A stretch of DNA of 64,000 nucleotides from Streptomyces africanus (GCF_002150735.1 NZ_MUKA01000017.1:1-64000), one strand, 5' to 3'. Counted from the stretch's first letter, positions 1 through 8,644 are shown. Numbers and translations: made by a program. The notes: generated by a model not told the origin, from the sequence alone.

Positions 1-65
1 CGCCGTCATCACGGGCGGCGCCGGATTCGTCGGCTCCCACCTGTGCGCCGCCCGTGATGACGGCG
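1..65. repeat. 20-bp perfect inverted repeat with 25-bp spacer at the window edge
   Basis: Bases 1-20 (CGCCGTCATCACGGGCGGCG) and 46-65 are exact reverse complements, separated by 25 bases. The arm is cut by the window start, so it may be longer. Both arms carry the same coding sequence, the Rossmann-fold start of an epimerase (VITGGA), read outward on opposite strands. This is a fold-back of one gene start and not a terminator. It could be a real inverted duplication or a chimeric contig end. Confidence 0.9.
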
Positions 66-82
66 TGTTCCCAGCTCCGTGA
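2..82 (+). pseudogene. NAD-dependent epimerase fragment, mirror copy
   Basis: Reading from base 2 gives AVITGGAGFVGSHLC, the textbook NAD-binding GxxGxxG start of an SDR epimerase. It then passes into unrelated residues and stops at 80-82. The useful part (2-46) is a copy of the gene start that opens at 97 on the other strand. There is no start codon inside the window. It is a fold-back fragment and not a working gene. Confidence 0.55.
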
Positions 83-97
83 GAGGGCGGTGGTCAT
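46..97 (-). pseudogene. NAD-dependent epimerase/dehydratase, N-terminal fragment
   Basis: On the minus strand an ATG at 97 follows a strong ribosome site (GGAGGAGAG, 8 nt before it) and reads MTTALSRSWEHAVITGGA. This is the first beta-strand and glycine-rich turn of an extended SDR sugar epimerase. Beyond base 46 the frame departs from the family because the DNA folds back. The expected continuation GFVGSHLC is present, but on the opposite strand at 20-46. In this assembly the gene is therefore broken. A real intact gene would run leftward out of the window. Confidence 0.6.
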
Positions 98-489
98 CTC
101 GGTCTCTCCTCCGTCAGCGGCGTCACGGCCCGGCGCGACGGTGTACGCCTCGCGCCGCGGAAGGTGGCCGGAGGCCGTCGAGCCCACGCTCAGCGTCCGC
201 CGCCGGTGCGACCACGGCACGACCGCGTACGGCAAACCGGTGAGTCACGGAGGGTGAGGGGTTGGGGTTACCAGCTGTTAACGCAGGTCGGGGCAGAGGG
301 AGCCGCGGGGAGTCGGCAATGGGGCGGGCCTGCGGGCAGCGCTCAGGGCCGACGGCCGAACCGCGTCGGGGCCGCGGCCACCGCGGGCGTACGGACCGGC
401 ACCTCCGCGCGGACGGACACCGCCGAAGGCCGGCGGACCGAGGCCGCCGGGAGCCGGCGGCGCTGGGCCGTCAGGGGCGGGGCCCCGTG
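98..489. other. Intergenic region, about 390 bp, no convincing gene
   Basis: The reading frames here look like GC-driven shadows and none has a family signature. The stretch holds the ribosome site and presumably the promoter of the minus-strand epimerase start at 97. An AT-richer patch near 255-282 includes GTTAAC. No clear -35/-10 pair or hairpin terminator could be defended. Confidence 0.5.
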
Positions 490-1017
490 TCAGGCGATCA
501 GTGTGCGGCCCGGGTGCAGGCGGGCGAGGAGTTGTGCCTGGTGGAGGCCGGCCACGGGGGCGAGCAGGTCGGGGTGGCGCAGGAGGGCGGCGGCGCGCTG
601 GTCGCTGTCGTCGGGTGCGACGAGCCGGCGGAACTCGGCCGGTGTGCCGGTGCTGTGGCTGCCCTCGGCGAGCGCGGCCACCGCCAGGGCGGCCAGCTCC
701 GGGTCGGTGAGCAGACTGGCCGCCCAGCTCGCCACGACCTCGTCCACCCAGGTGCGCCAGGCGTGCGCGTCGACGTCGTCGCCGAGGGACGCGTCCGCGC
801 CGGTGAGCCAGTCCAGCCGCGCGGAGCCCCCGGGGCCCGCCATGCCGACCAGCGCGGCGTCCATCTCCGTCGGGTACCTGAGCCACGCCGCGACCGTCAC
901 GGCCTGCCGGGCCTGCACCTCGCACAGCGCGGAGGCGAGCGCGCCGCCGGAGGCGGGGAAGGCGCGGGTCAGCCACTGGGCGGTCGCCGCTATGACAGGA
1001 GAGAGATCTGCTTGCAC
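490..1017 (-). CDS. Hypothetical protein
   Basis: Encodes about 175 residues if started at the GTG at 1017 (MQADLSPVIAATAQW). The frame stays open to an upstream start at 1200, but that extension is low-complexity and Arg/Pro-rich and looks non-genuine. The protein is Ala/Leu-rich and predicted mostly helical, with no signal peptide or membrane segment and no motif I recognise. There is no strong ribosome site before the chosen start, so the N-terminus is uncertain. It is transcribed away from the gene starting at 1260, and the 240 bp between them is the likely shared promoter region. Confidence 0.5.
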   Translation of the reverse strand: MQADLSPVIAATAQWLTRAFPASGGALASALCEVQARQAVTVAAWLRYPTEMDAALVGMAGPGGSARLDWLTGADASLGDDVDAHAWRTWVDEVVASWAASLLTDPELAALAVAALAEGSHSTGTPAEFRRLVAPDDSDQRAAALLRHPDLLAPVAGLHQAQLLARLHPGRTLIA

Positions 1018-1259
1018 TGCCGGGCCGTCCGAAAGGGGGTGGGAAGCGGGGGGATCTGCCCGTAGACGGTAGCCGCCGCTCCGCGTACCCGGACGTGATC
1101 GGGGCCTCGTCCAGGATGTGTCCTCGGCCACATCGAAAACGGGACGAATGGGCAGGGCCGGTGATCCCGTTTCGCCGGGAGGGGCCCGGGCACTCGCCAC
1201 GCATCGTCTTCCGCAAGCCGGCGGTCGGGGCAGGGCCGGAGCAGGACAGGAGCAGTGCC

Positions 1260-1793
1260 ATGACGGAACAGCGAACGGATCCGCCGGGCGCCCAGCGTGC
1301 TGCCGCCACCGACATGTCGCTGCTGGGCGTCTACCTCAACGACCATCTCGCCGGCGCCACCGCCGGGACGGCGCGGATACGTCACCTGGTGCGCTCGTGC
1401 CGGGGTACGGCGCTCGCCGACACCCTGGCCCCGGTCGCCGCCGAGATCGCCGAGGACCGGGCGAGCCTGCTCCACATCATGCGGCGGCTCGACGTCCCGG
1501 TGCGGCGCTACAAGGTCTACGCGGGCCGGGCGGCGGAGCAGGTGGGCCGGCTGAAGAGCAACGGCAGCCTGGTACGCCGGTCCCCGCTGAGCACACTGTG
1601 GGAGCTGGAGGCGCTGGGTCTGGGGGTGGAGGGCAAGTCGGCCGGCTGGCAGACGCTCCGCGACCTGGCCGCCACCGACACGCGTCTCGATCCGCGGCAC
1701 CTCGACGACCTCATCGAACGGGCCCGGCGGCAGCGCGCCACGCTGGCGGAACTGCGCCACGGTCAGGTTCAGGTCGCCTTCCGCGAGTCCTGA
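1260..1793 (+). CDS. Conserved hypothetical, helical-bundle protein
   Basis: The ATG at 1260 is preceded by AGGAG at 1248-1252 and gives 177 residues. The sequence is helical. It starts with a stretch like MSLLGVYLNDHLAGATAGTA, continues with amphipathic helices (IRHLVRSCRGTALADTL, EIAEDRASLLHIMRRL) and ends with a basic helix. The layout recalls ferritin-like or DUF892-type four-helix proteins, but no metal-ligand ExxH pattern is clear, so I do not assign that function. It is cytosolic and monocistronic, and common in Streptomyces from general impression only. Confidence 0.75.
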   Translation: MTEQRTDPPGAQRAAATDMSLLGVYLNDHLAGATAGTARIRHLVRSCRGTALADTLAPVAAEIAEDRASLLHIMRRLDVPVRRYKVYAGRAAEQVGRLKSNGSLVRRSPLSTLWELEALGLGVEGKSAGWQTLRDLAATDTRLDPRHLDDLIERARRQRATLAELRHGQVQVAFRES

Positions 1794-1820
1794 CGCGCAG
1801 GTCCCGCCGCCGGACCCGAT

Positions 1821-2144
1821 TCACCAGAACCTGCTGCTGAGGGCCGGCTGATGCGACAGTTCCACGGCGTCCCGCAGCCGCAGCGCGACGCTGATGGTGG
1901 CCCGCAGGGCGGAGGGCCGTACGCTCTGGGCGGTCTCCGTGGCCAGGACCAGCAGGCAGGCCGCCGCCTGCTCGACGACCGACGCGGGGAGGACGAAGTC
2001 GGTGTCGGCGGCCGCGCGGAACGCCTTCAGGGGGACCGCGGCCCCGTCGATGGACCGGTGTGCGGCCTGCTCCAGATGCTGTGCGGCCTGTTCGCACACG
2101 GGGGCGGGCAGGGCGATGGTGCGCTGGAACGGTGAGCTCGTCAT
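1821..2144 (-). CDS. Small hypothetical protein
   Basis: Starts at the ATG at 2144 (MTSSPFQRTIALPAPVCEQ) and has 107 residues. It is helical and Ala-rich, with two similar halves: PAPVCEQAAQHLEQAA and PASVVEQAAACLLVLA look like an internal duplication of one helix. There is no signal peptide. It is convergent with the gene ending at 1793, leaving 27 bp between them. The ribosome site is weak (GGGG), so a start further upstream cannot be excluded. Function unknown. Confidence 0.6.
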   Translation of the reverse strand: MTSSPFQRTIALPAPVCEQAAQHLEQAAHRSIDGAAVPLKAFRAAADTDFVLPASVVEQAAACLLVLATETAQSVRPSALRATISVALRLRDAVELSHQPALSSRFW

Positions 2145-2369
2145 ACCCCGACTGGTCCCCCGCCGGTGGCCGGTTCTGTCGGCGGGCGGCGCGATTTCAC
2201 CGTCCCGCGTGACCGGGGGGTGGCGAATGTCCCGGAATCGAAACGGCCGCCGGGCGGGGCACAACGGCGGCCGGGAACGAGAGGTCTACACCTGCGATCG
2301 GCTTCCCGCGCCAACGGTCCGCCGCGGCGCGGGGAGCACGCAGAAGAGACCACAACGGGGGTATCCAGA

Positions 2370-2825
2370 ATGTTCCGCAACGTTGCGCGCCCGACCCGCT
2401 GGCGCCTGTTCGCAGTCGGTTGTGTCGCCGCCCTGGGCATCGGCGCGGCGGCCGTTCCGGCCGCTGCCGCGTCCGCCGTCGACGCCAACGACCGGTACAC
2501 CGCCCAGGAGATCCACACGTTCCTCGAGGACTTCTACGGGGAGCAGGGGCCCGGGGACTTCGCCCGTAAGTACGGGATCTCGCCGCAGTTGAAGGAGAAG
2601 GTCGCCGCCAACCCGGAGTTCGATGTCCTGCTGTGCGCGCAGAACATCCCGGTGTCCATCGACGTCGGTGCGGTGACCACGGCCCAGTCGGCACGGGTCG
2701 GCTGGGCGACGGTGAGCACGTACTGGAACGGCGGGTCCGACAAGGCCGACTTCAGGGCGTACGTCGACCTCGACGCGACGCGCCCGATCCAGTTGCTGGA
2801 CGTCGATTGCGGGTCCGAGGGCTGA
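2370..2825 (+). CDS. Secreted hypothetical protein
   Basis: The ATG at 2370 opens a 151-residue protein with a classic Sec signal peptide: basic start MFRNVARPTRWR, hydrophobic core FAVGCVAALGIGAAAV, and an AxA cleavage region near residues 30-36. The mature part begins VDANDRYTAQEIHTFLEDFYGE. It has a helical first half and a beta-rich second half with two cysteines (near residues 88 and 147) that could pair outside the cell. No catalytic motif was recognised. It is probably an extracellular or cell-wall protein. Confidence 0.75.
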   Translation: MFRNVARPTRWRLFAVGCVAALGIGAAAVPAAAASAVDANDRYTAQEIHTFLEDFYGEQGPGDFARKYGISPQLKEKVAANPEFDVLLCAQNIPVSIDVGAVTTAQSARVGWATVSTYWNGGSDKADFRAYVDLDATRPIQLLDVDCGSEG

Positions 2826-2896
2826 GTTCCGGGCCTCTGGGGGTGCGGTCGTACTCTGGGTGTTCGATCAAGCTCGAACCCGAGGGAGGAGCGCGA

Positions 2897-3751
2897 ATGA
2901 CCGCCCCTGCGGATGTCGTGGCCCGGCTCACCGGGCGGGCGGTCACCGGGGAACGGCCGCTGTCCGGGGGCCTCGCCGAGGTCACGCTCGACGACGGGCG
3001 GGTGGTGATCGTCAAGCGCGCCGAGGGTCCTGGGGCGGTGCGGGCCGAGGCGGCCGGGCTGCGCTGGCTGGCCGGCGCCGGCACGGTGCGGGTACCGGCC
3101 GTGCACGGCCACGACGGGAACTGGCTGGTCATCGACCGGGTGACGCAGGGGCGGCCGAGCCGGGAGGCGGCGGTCCGCTTCGGCCGCGACCTGGCCGCCC
3201 TGCATGCCGCCGGGGCGCCCGCGTTCGGCGCGCCGCCGCCGGACGGGCCGGCGGACGCGTACATCGGGCTGGCCCCGATGCGCAACGAGCCCGGCACGGC
3301 CTGGCCGGGCTGGTACGCCGAGCATCGCGTGCTGCCCTATCTGCGGCGCGCGGTCGACCAGGGCACCGTCCGCCCCGGCGAGGCGGCCGACGTGGAGCGG
3401 CTGTGCGAGCGACTGCCGGAGCTGGCGGGGCCCGCCGAGCCGCCCGCGCGGCTGCACGGCGACCTGTGGAACGGCAACGTGCTGTGGGCGGCCGACGGGG
3501 ACGTCCGGCTGATCGACCCGGCCGCGCACGGCGGGCACCGCGAGACCGATCTGGCGATGCTGCGACTGTTCGGCTGCCCGCACCTGGAGCAGGTGCTGGA
3601 CGGCTACCAGGAGGAGGCGCCGCTCGCCGAGGGCTGGGCGGACCGCGTCGGCGTACACCAGCTGTTCCCGCTGCTGGTGCACGCCGTGCTGTTCGGCCGG
3701 AGCTACGCGGAACAGGCCCTCGCGATGGCCCGTACCGCCCTGTCGAAGTGA
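2897..3751 (+). CDS. Fructosamine kinase / aminoglycoside phosphotransferase family protein
   Basis: A 284-residue kinase-fold protein. The ATG at 2897 follows GAGGGAGGAG. Visible motifs are the nucleotide-binding lysine in VVIVKRAEG, the catalytic loop LHGDLWNGN (HGDLWNxN, typical of fructosamine-3-kinase-like enzymes) and the metal-binding Asp in VRLIDPAAHGGHRETDLAM. FN3K-like proteins phosphorylate sugar adducts on lysines and thereby trigger deglycation; the true substrate here is unknown. It is encoded alone and ends 4 bp before the 3' end of the convergent catalase gene. Confidence 0.85.
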   Translation: MTAPADVVARLTGRAVTGERPLSGGLAEVTLDDGRVVIVKRAEGPGAVRAEAAGLRWLAGAGTVRVPAVHGHDGNWLVIDRVTQGRPSREAAVRFGRDLAALHAAGAPAFGAPPPDGPADAYIGLAPMRNEPGTAWPGWYAEHRVLPYLRRAVDQGTVRPGEAADVERLCERLPELAGPAEPPARLHGDLWNGNVLWAADGDVRLIDPAAHGGHRETDLAMLRLFGCPHLEQVLDGYQEEAPLAEGWADRVGVHQLFPLLVHAVLFGRSYAEQALAMARTALSK

Positions 3752-3755
3752 CCGG

Positions 3756-5414
3756 TCAACGGATCACGACGTGCCGTTCGTCCGGCACGCAGTGGGTCAT
3801 GGTGAGGCCCTCGACGTCCCGTGGCGGGTTCTTGCCCAGGTTGGCCAGGCGTTCGCGGTCCTCGTCCGTGAGGTCCTGGCTCGCCAGCGGCTCCAGACCG
3901 GCGACGTCCTCCGGGCCGATGCCCAGCCCCTCGCCGACGCTCAGCCCCAGGTCGTTCTCGACCAGCAGGAAGTGCCAGACCATGCGCTCCTGCACGGCGC
4001 GGTCGCACTGGGACAATTGACCGATGAAGTTCTTCACCAGGTCGTCCCGCTCCCAGTCCTCCAGCAGCAGGTAGCGCTGCCCGGCCTGCAGGTAGTCGTT
4101 GGTGCGGGGGATGCGCTTGCGGGTGAGCCGCCCCTCGATCACGGGTCCCTGCTCGTCGTGGGTCGGATAGCGGGCCTCGCGCAGACCGCCGGTGATCGAC
4201 GGCTCGTAGTTGACCTGCGGGTTCTCACCACCGCCGTCGACGTGGTACGCCATCTGGCCGTCGCGCTGGTTGGTGCGCACGTCCGCGTTCTTGGCCTGGT
4301 TGACGGGCAGTTGCAGATAGTTCGGGCCGACCCGGTAGCGCTGGGTGTCGCTGTAGGAGAAGGTCCGGCCGACGAGCATCTTGTCGTCGGAGAAGTCCAG
4401 GCCGTCGACGAGGACGCCGGTGCCGAAGGAGATCTGCTCGTTCTCGGCGAAGAAGTCCCGCGGCATCCGGTCGAGCACCATCCGGCCCACCGGCTTCGGC
4501 GGGAAGTCCTGCTCGGGCCAGGTCTTGGTGTCGTCCAGCGGGTCGAAGTCGAGCTCGGGGTGGTCGTGGTCGTCCATCATCTGGACGAGCAGCTCCCACT
4601 CCGGGTAGTCGCCGCGGGCCACCGACTCGTACAGGTCCTTGGTGGCGTGGCCGAGGGAGTCGGCCTGGACGCCCGCCGCGTCCTCCTCGGTCATGCTGCG
4701 CACGCCCTGCTTGGGCATCCAGTGGTACTTGACCAGTTTGGTGTCGCCGTCGGCGTTGACCCACTTGTACGTGTTGACGCCGAAGCCCTGCATATGGCGG
4801 TAGTCCGCGGGGATGCCGCGCGGGCTGAACAGGTTGACCAGCATGTGCATCGCCTCGGGCGTCTGCGACATGAAGTCGAAGATGCGGCGGGGCTGCTGCT
4901 CGAAGGTGACCGGGTCCGGCTTGAGGGCGTGGATGACGTCCGGGAACTTGATGGCGTCACGGATGAAGAAGACGCCGAGGTTGTTGCCGACCAGGTCCCA
5001 GTTGCCGTCCTCCGTGTAGAACTTGACCGCGAAACCACGTGGGTCGCGGGCGGCCTCGGAGGAGTCGCGTCCGCCGATGACGGTGGAGAAGCGGACGGCC
5101 ACGTCGGTGCGTTTGCCGCGTTCCTGGAAGAGTTTGGCCCGGGTGTAGCGGCTGATCGGCTCGTCGCCCCAGGTGCCGTAGGTCTCGAAGTGACCGTAGG
5201 CGGTGACGCCGCGGGCGTGCACGACGCGCTCGGGGATGCGTTCCCGGTCGAAGTGGCTGATCTTCTCGAGGAACTGGTAGTTCTCCAGCGTGGCGGGGCC
5301 TCGGGCGCCGATGGTGCGCTGGTTCTGGTTGTCGTAGACCGGATGGCCCTGGCGGTTGGTGAGGACCTCGCGGTCGTCGCCCGGAGCGGGACCGGTACCG
5401 GATACGTCCGTCAT
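3756..5414 (-). CDS. Monofunctional haem catalase
   Basis: A 552-residue catalase that disproportionates hydrogen peroxide in the cytoplasm. The active-site His66 lies in [17 protein letters not shown], and the distal Asn (144/145) in [14 protein letters not shown]. The haem-ligand Tyr354 sits in [14 protein letters not shown] with the conserved Arg350. The ATG at 5414 follows AAGGAG with good spacing. Length fits a clade with a C-terminal extension beyond the roughly 480-residue core; the tail from about residue 490 is helical and lacks the flavodoxin-like domain of large-subunit catalases. A 177-bp gap separates it from the upstream gene. No Fur- or OxyR-type box could be identified by eye. 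Confidence 0.95.
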   Translation of the reverse strand: MTDVSGTGPAPGDDREVLTNRQGHPVYDNQNQRTIGARGPATLENYQFLEKISHFDRERIPERVVHARGVTAYGHFETYGTWGDEPISRYTRAKLFQERGKRTDVAVRFSTVIGGRDSSEAARDPRGFAVKFYTEDGNWDLVGNNLGVFFIRDAIKFPDVIHALKPDPVTFEQQPRRIFDFMSQTPEAMHMLVNLFSPRGIPADYRHMQGFGVNTYKWVNADGDTKLVKYHWMPKQGVRSMTEEDAAGVQADSLGHATKDLYESVARGDYPEWELLVQMMDDHDHPELDFDPLDDTKTWPEQDFPPKPVGRMVLDRMPRDFFAENEQISFGTGVLVDGLDFSDDKMLVGRTFSYSDTQRYRVGPNYLQLPVNQAKNADVRTNQRDGQMAYHVDGGGENPQVNYEPSITGGLREARYPTHDEQGPVIEGRLTRKRIPRTNDYLQAGQRYLLLEDWERDDLVKNFIGQLSQCDRAVQERMVWHFLLVENDLGLSVGEGLGIGPEDVAGLEPLASQDLTDEDRERLANLGKNPPRDVEGLTMTHCVPDERHVVIR

Positions 5415-5591
5415 ATGCGTGGGCTCCTTCGGCTCATGGCCGGCGGCCGACCGGGGCGGCGCCGCGAGCGGCCGCCCGGCCGGTCATGGCGGAACGCCCG
5501 GGTACCCGGCGGAGCAGGGTCAGTCACGTGCCGAAGGTTCCAGGGCCTGCCCTCTTGGGGATGCACGATCAGGGCGTGAACCGGGGCCCGG

Positions 5592-7319
5592 TCAGGGGCC
5601 GCTCACGCGTGCCGTCCCGCGCACCACGGACCAGACCTCCGCGAGGAGGGCCCGATGGTTCTCGCCGTACGCGGCGACGGCCGCGAACACCGCGTCGAGA
5701 GCCGCCCGGAGCGGGTCGGGTTCGGCGGCGCCGCTCACCGCGGGGAGGGCCATGTGCGGCTGCGACATCCGCACGGACGGGTCCGGCGGGCCGAAGGTGA
5801 CCGCCATGGCGTACGGGCCGGAGCCGGATCCCTGCGCTGACGCCACGGCGCACGGGCCGGAGCCGGATCCCTGCGCTGCCGCCACGGCGTACGGGCCGGA
5901 GCCGGATCCCTGTGCTGTCGCCACGGTGTACGCGCCGGAGCCGGATCCCTGCGGCGTCACCTCGGCGCACGGGCCGGGCCCCGGGACCCGAGGCGTCACC
6001 TCGGCGCACGGACCGGAGTCGGACGCCTGCGCTGACGCCACACCGTACGCACCGGAGCCGGACGCCCGCGGCGTCACCTCGGCGCACGGGCCAGACCCCG
6101 AGACCCGCGGCGTCACCTCGGCGCACGGACCGGAGTCGGAGACCTGCGCTGACGCCACAGCGCACGCACCGGAGCCGGACGCCCGCGGCGTCACCTCGGC
6201 GCACGGGCCAGACCCCGAGACCCGCGGCGTCACCTCGGCGCACCGGCCTGAGTCGGACGCCTGCCAGTTCGCCACGGCGGTCGCCGGGCCCACCACGGCC
6301 TGTGCGGCCTGTGCGGCGTCCAGGGGTTGCGGCACGGGCGTGCCCGGGGACGCGGGCCGGCGGAAGGGCGGCCGCTCGGGCGGGACGGCCCGGCCCACCG
6401 TCCTGTCCGGGACCCGCGGGTCGGTGGCCAGGGTCTCCCACATGCGGGCGTCGTCGTCGAACGGCGGCGGCAGCGGACGGCCTTCGGACAGGGCCGTCAG
6501 CGCGCCCGCGACCCAGTCGAGGGCGGTGAGACCGGCCGCTTCACACGCCCGGCGGGCCGCGAACAGGGCCACCGCGCGCTGAGTGGCGGGGCCGGACGCG
6601 TCGATCGCATGGACCAGGGCGGGGTCGAATTCGAGCAGGCCGCGGACGTTGCCGCCGACGTCACGCAGAGCCTGGCTCGGTGACTGTCCGCCCCACTCCC
6701 ATCGTTCGAAGGCGAGCCGGTGTTCCCGCTCCGCCGTTTCCTCGGCGAGGCGGGCCTGGCGTTCGGCTTCGGCGCGTTCGGCCGGGGTGGGTGGCGGCGG
6801 CAGTTCGCGGGCGTAGCGGTGCCAGTAGGCGGCGACCTGCGAGGTCTGTTTCAGGACGCGGTCCGGTGCGGGCGGGGCGGGCCAGAACTGGAGGAGGTAG
6901 CAGTCGAGTCGGGGCTCGCCGTCCATCCGGGTGTCCCGCTCGCTCGCCTGGTCCATGCCCTGGGCGCAGTACCGCACCCGGTAGTCGGTCTCCTCCTCGA
7001 GATCGAGCTGCCAGGAGTCTCCCCCTCCCCATTCCACCAACGCGCTGTCCGCCGACACCGGGCGGAAGGACACCTCCACCACGTCCTCCCAGGCCGGATC
7101 CAGCGGCGGCGCCTGCTCGTGCACCTCGACCGTGAAGCCCACCGAGCCGGTGTGCAGACCGGTGTTCAGCCACAGAGCACCCGGTGTCGCCGCCCCGCAC
7201 AGTCCCGCACGCTGCCCGGCGAACGCCTCCGCGAGGCCCGGCCCGAAGCAGTCCGGATCGGTCTCGACGTAGATCTGGCCGTAGTGCACATGGACCTCTC
7301 CCTCGACCGGTCTGCGCAC
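5592..7319 (-). CDS. Streptomyces-type protein with twelve 13-residue repeats
   Basis: I place the start at the GTG at 7319 because GAGGAGGAG lies 6-7 nt before it, giving 575 residues; an ATG at 7373 lacks a ribosome site. Residues 1-165 form a beta-rich domain (VHVHYGQIYVETD, GLHTGSVGFTVEV, YLLQFWPAPPAPD) that I recall from streptomycete hypotheticals and that resembles ComJ-like folds. Residues 175-215 form a charged helix likely to be a coiled coil. The next part (VGGNVRGLLEFDPALV) may be a HEAT-like helical domain. Residues 355-510 are twelve tandem 13-residue repeats such as SGSGPCAEVTPRA, and the protein ends in a helical tail. There is no signal peptide. Function unknown. Confidence 0.8.
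   Translation of the reverse strand: MRRPVEGEVHVHYGQIYVETDPDCFGPGLAEAFAGQRAGLCGAATPGALWLNTGLHTGSVGFTVEVHEQAPPLDPAWEDVVEVSFRPVSADSALVEWGGGDSWQLDLEEETDYRVRYCAQGMDQASERDTRMDGEPRLDCYLLQFWPAPPAPDRVLKQTSQVAAYWHRYARELPPPPTPAERAEAERQARLAEETAEREHRLAFERWEWGGQSPSQALRDVGGNVRGLLEFDPALVHAIDASGPATQRAVALFAARRACEAAGLTALDWVAGALTALSEGRPLPPPFDDDARMWETLATDPRVPDRTVGRAVPPERPPFRRPASPGTPVPQPLDAAQAAQAVVGPATAVANWQASDSGRCAEVTPRVSGSGPCAEVTPRASGSGACAVASAQVSDSGPCAEVTPRVSGSGPCAEVTPRASGSGAYGVASAQASDSGPCAEVTPRVPGPGPCAEVTPQGSGSGAYTVATAQGSGSGPYAVAAAQGSGSGPCAVASAQGSGSGPYAMAVTFGPPDPSVRMSQPHMALPAVSGAAEPDPLRAALDAVFAAVAAYGENHRALLAEVWSVVRGTARVSGP
5790..6257 (-). repeat. Coding tandem array, 12 x 39 bp, with a 117-bp higher-order period
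   Basis: Twelve consecutive 39-bp units lie in frame within the gene above. Translations include SDSGRCAEVTPRV, SGSGPCAEVTPRA, SGSGACAVASAQV and SGSGAYGVASAQA. Position 6 alternates between Cys and Tyr. The first six units form two nearly identical three-unit blocks, so the DNA also repeats with a 117-bp period (compare 6069-6130 with 6186-6247). Near-identity of whole blocks implies recent unequal exchange, so copy number is likely to vary between strains. Confidence 0.95.
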
Positions 7320-7423
7320 GATCAGCTCCTCCTCGTTTGGGGATGGGATGGTGAGCTGTCGGCATCGTGGCATCCACCACTGACAATCAGAGCGCGATCA
7401 GGGGAGAACGGGAGAGCGGAAGC

Positions 7424-8038
7424 ATGCGGCACGTCTACTGGATCGGGGGCGGGAGCGGCGCGGGCAAGTCCACGATCGCCCGCCGGCTCGCCGCTCGGCA
7501 CGGCTGGCGCCTCTACGCGACGGACGATGTGATGGGGGATCACGCCCGCCGGACCACGCCCGAAGAGGCGCCGCTGCTGCACGAGTTCATGGCCATGGAC
7601 ATGGACGAACGCTGGGTGAACCGGTCTCCGGAGACCATGCTCGAGACGTTCCACTGGTTTGGCGGCGAGGGCTTCGGGCTGATCGTCGAGGACCTGCTGC
7701 GCATGCCGCCGGACGCCTGTGTCGTCGTCGAGGGCTTCCGGCTGCTGCCGCACCTCGTGCAACCCCTGCTCCCCGGGCCGGGGCACGCCGTCTGGCTCCT
7801 GCCCACACCGGAGTTCCGGCAGGCCGCGTTCACGAGCCGGGCCACGCCGGGCGGAGGGTTCACGGAGCGGACCAGTGACCCGGAGCGGGCGAGCCGCAAC
7901 ATCGCCGTGCGGGACCACCTGTTCACGGAACGCCTCCGCGAGGAGACCGCACGCCTCCAACTGCCCACCGTCACGGTCGACCTGACGATGTCGGAGGACG
8001 AACTCACCGAACGGGTGAGCGGGATTTTCCGGCTCTGA
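7424..8038 (+). CDS. P-loop nucleotide kinase-like protein
   Basis: 204 residues with a Walker A motif at the extreme N-terminus (WIGGGSGAGKSTIARRLA) and a D-rich strand (LYATDDVMGDH) where AAA-type small kinases bind substrate. A likely Walker B/lid region is VVVEGFRLLPHLV, and an Arg-rich lid follows (SRNIAVRDHLFTERLREE). Such proteins phosphorylate small molecules or adenylylate antibiotics and sugars; the substrate is not predictable. ATG start with GGGGAGAACGGGAG upstream. It is divergent from the repeat protein, with about 100 bp between them holding both promoters. Confidence 0.8.
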   Translation: MRHVYWIGGGSGAGKSTIARRLAARHGWRLYATDDVMGDHARRTTPEEAPLLHEFMAMDMDERWVNRSPETMLETFHWFGGEGFGLIVEDLLRMPPDACVVVEGFRLLPHLVQPLLPGPGHAVWLLPTPEFRQAAFTSRATPGGGFTERTSDPERASRNIAVRDHLFTERLREETARLQLPTVTVDLTMSEDELTERVSGIFRL

Positions 8039-8122
8039 TCCCGTACAACTTCCGGTCGGCGCCGGGTGTCTTCATCACCGAACGGAACAACTCCGTCCCG
8101 AATCGTTCCAACGGGGGAACAC

Positions 8123-8572
8123 ATGAGCCTGGCCCGCAGCCTGACCCGCCGCGGCACGACCGCAGTCCTCACCGTCGCGATGGCGGCCGCCCTCGGCGCC
8201 GCCGGCGCCGGGGCGTCCAGCGCGGACTCCGCCGCACCGCAGACCCGGCAGATCGCCTCGTCCGTCCTCGGCTCCGACTACAAGATCACTCTCACCGCGC
8301 TGCGTTCGACGCAGGACGAGTACGCCGCCTCGGTGCGTCTCCAGGTGTACACGCAGTCCGACGGCGCCTGGAAGGAGTCGGACCGTGTGACCGTGGGCGA
8401 CGTGGACGGCTGGTTCTGGTACCCGCTCACCGGCAAGGGCGCCGTCTGTGAGTTCTCGGCCGCGAGCACCGAGCCCGCGCCGCTGACGGTGAGCCTGCTG
8501 CGCACGCCGTCCCTCGGCTGCTCCGAGCCGGCCGAGTACGTCGTGAAGGAGGGCAAGGTCTACGCCGGCTGA
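8123..8572 (+). CDS. Secreted hypothetical protein
   Basis: I choose the ATG at 8123, after GGGGGAAC, rather than a GTG at 8066, because it places a proper signal peptide at the N-terminus: MSLARSLTRRGTT, then the hydrophobic TVAMAAALGAAGAGASSA. The mature protein of about 115 residues is beta-rich (YKITLTALRSTQDEYAASVRLQVYTQ) and has two cysteines near residues 110 and 130. It looks like a small extracellular beta-sandwich. No enzyme motif. A good hairpin follows at 8592-8625. Confidence 0.75.
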   Translation: MSLARSLTRRGTTAVLTVAMAAALGAAGAGASSADSAAPQTRQIASSVLGSDYKITLTALRSTQDEYAASVRLQVYTQSDGAWKESDRVTVGDVDGWFWYPLTGKGAVCEFSAASTEPAPLTVSLLRTPSLGCSEPAEYVVKEGKVYAG

Positions 8573-8591
8573 ACCCTGCCGGACACGACAG

Positions 8592-8625
8592 GGCCCGGAC
8601 GCCGCCGACCGGCGGAGTCCGGGCC
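8592..8625. terminator. Bidirectional hairpin terminator
   Basis: Stem 8592-8606 pairs with 8611-8625 (15 bp with one mismatch, loop GACC). It lies between the 3' ends of the convergent genes ending at 8572 and 8645. There is no T-run, which is normal for Streptomyces. Confidence 0.75.
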
Positions 8626-8644
8626 GCGTTGCCCCGGTAGGGCC

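Noticed and set aside
3771..5579. 602-residue plus-strand frame antisense to the catalase
   Set aside because: It mirrors the catalase with no family motif or ribosome site; a third-position GC shadow.
5790..6257. Possible CRISPR array
   Set aside because: Units are contiguous with no unique spacers and stay in frame in a long gene; no cas genes.
5356..6582. Plus-strand frame with PEPDPC-like repeats over the 39-bp array
   Set aside because: 39 bp is a multiple of three, so all frames repeat. Only the minus strand has a conserved N-terminal domain and a ribosome site.
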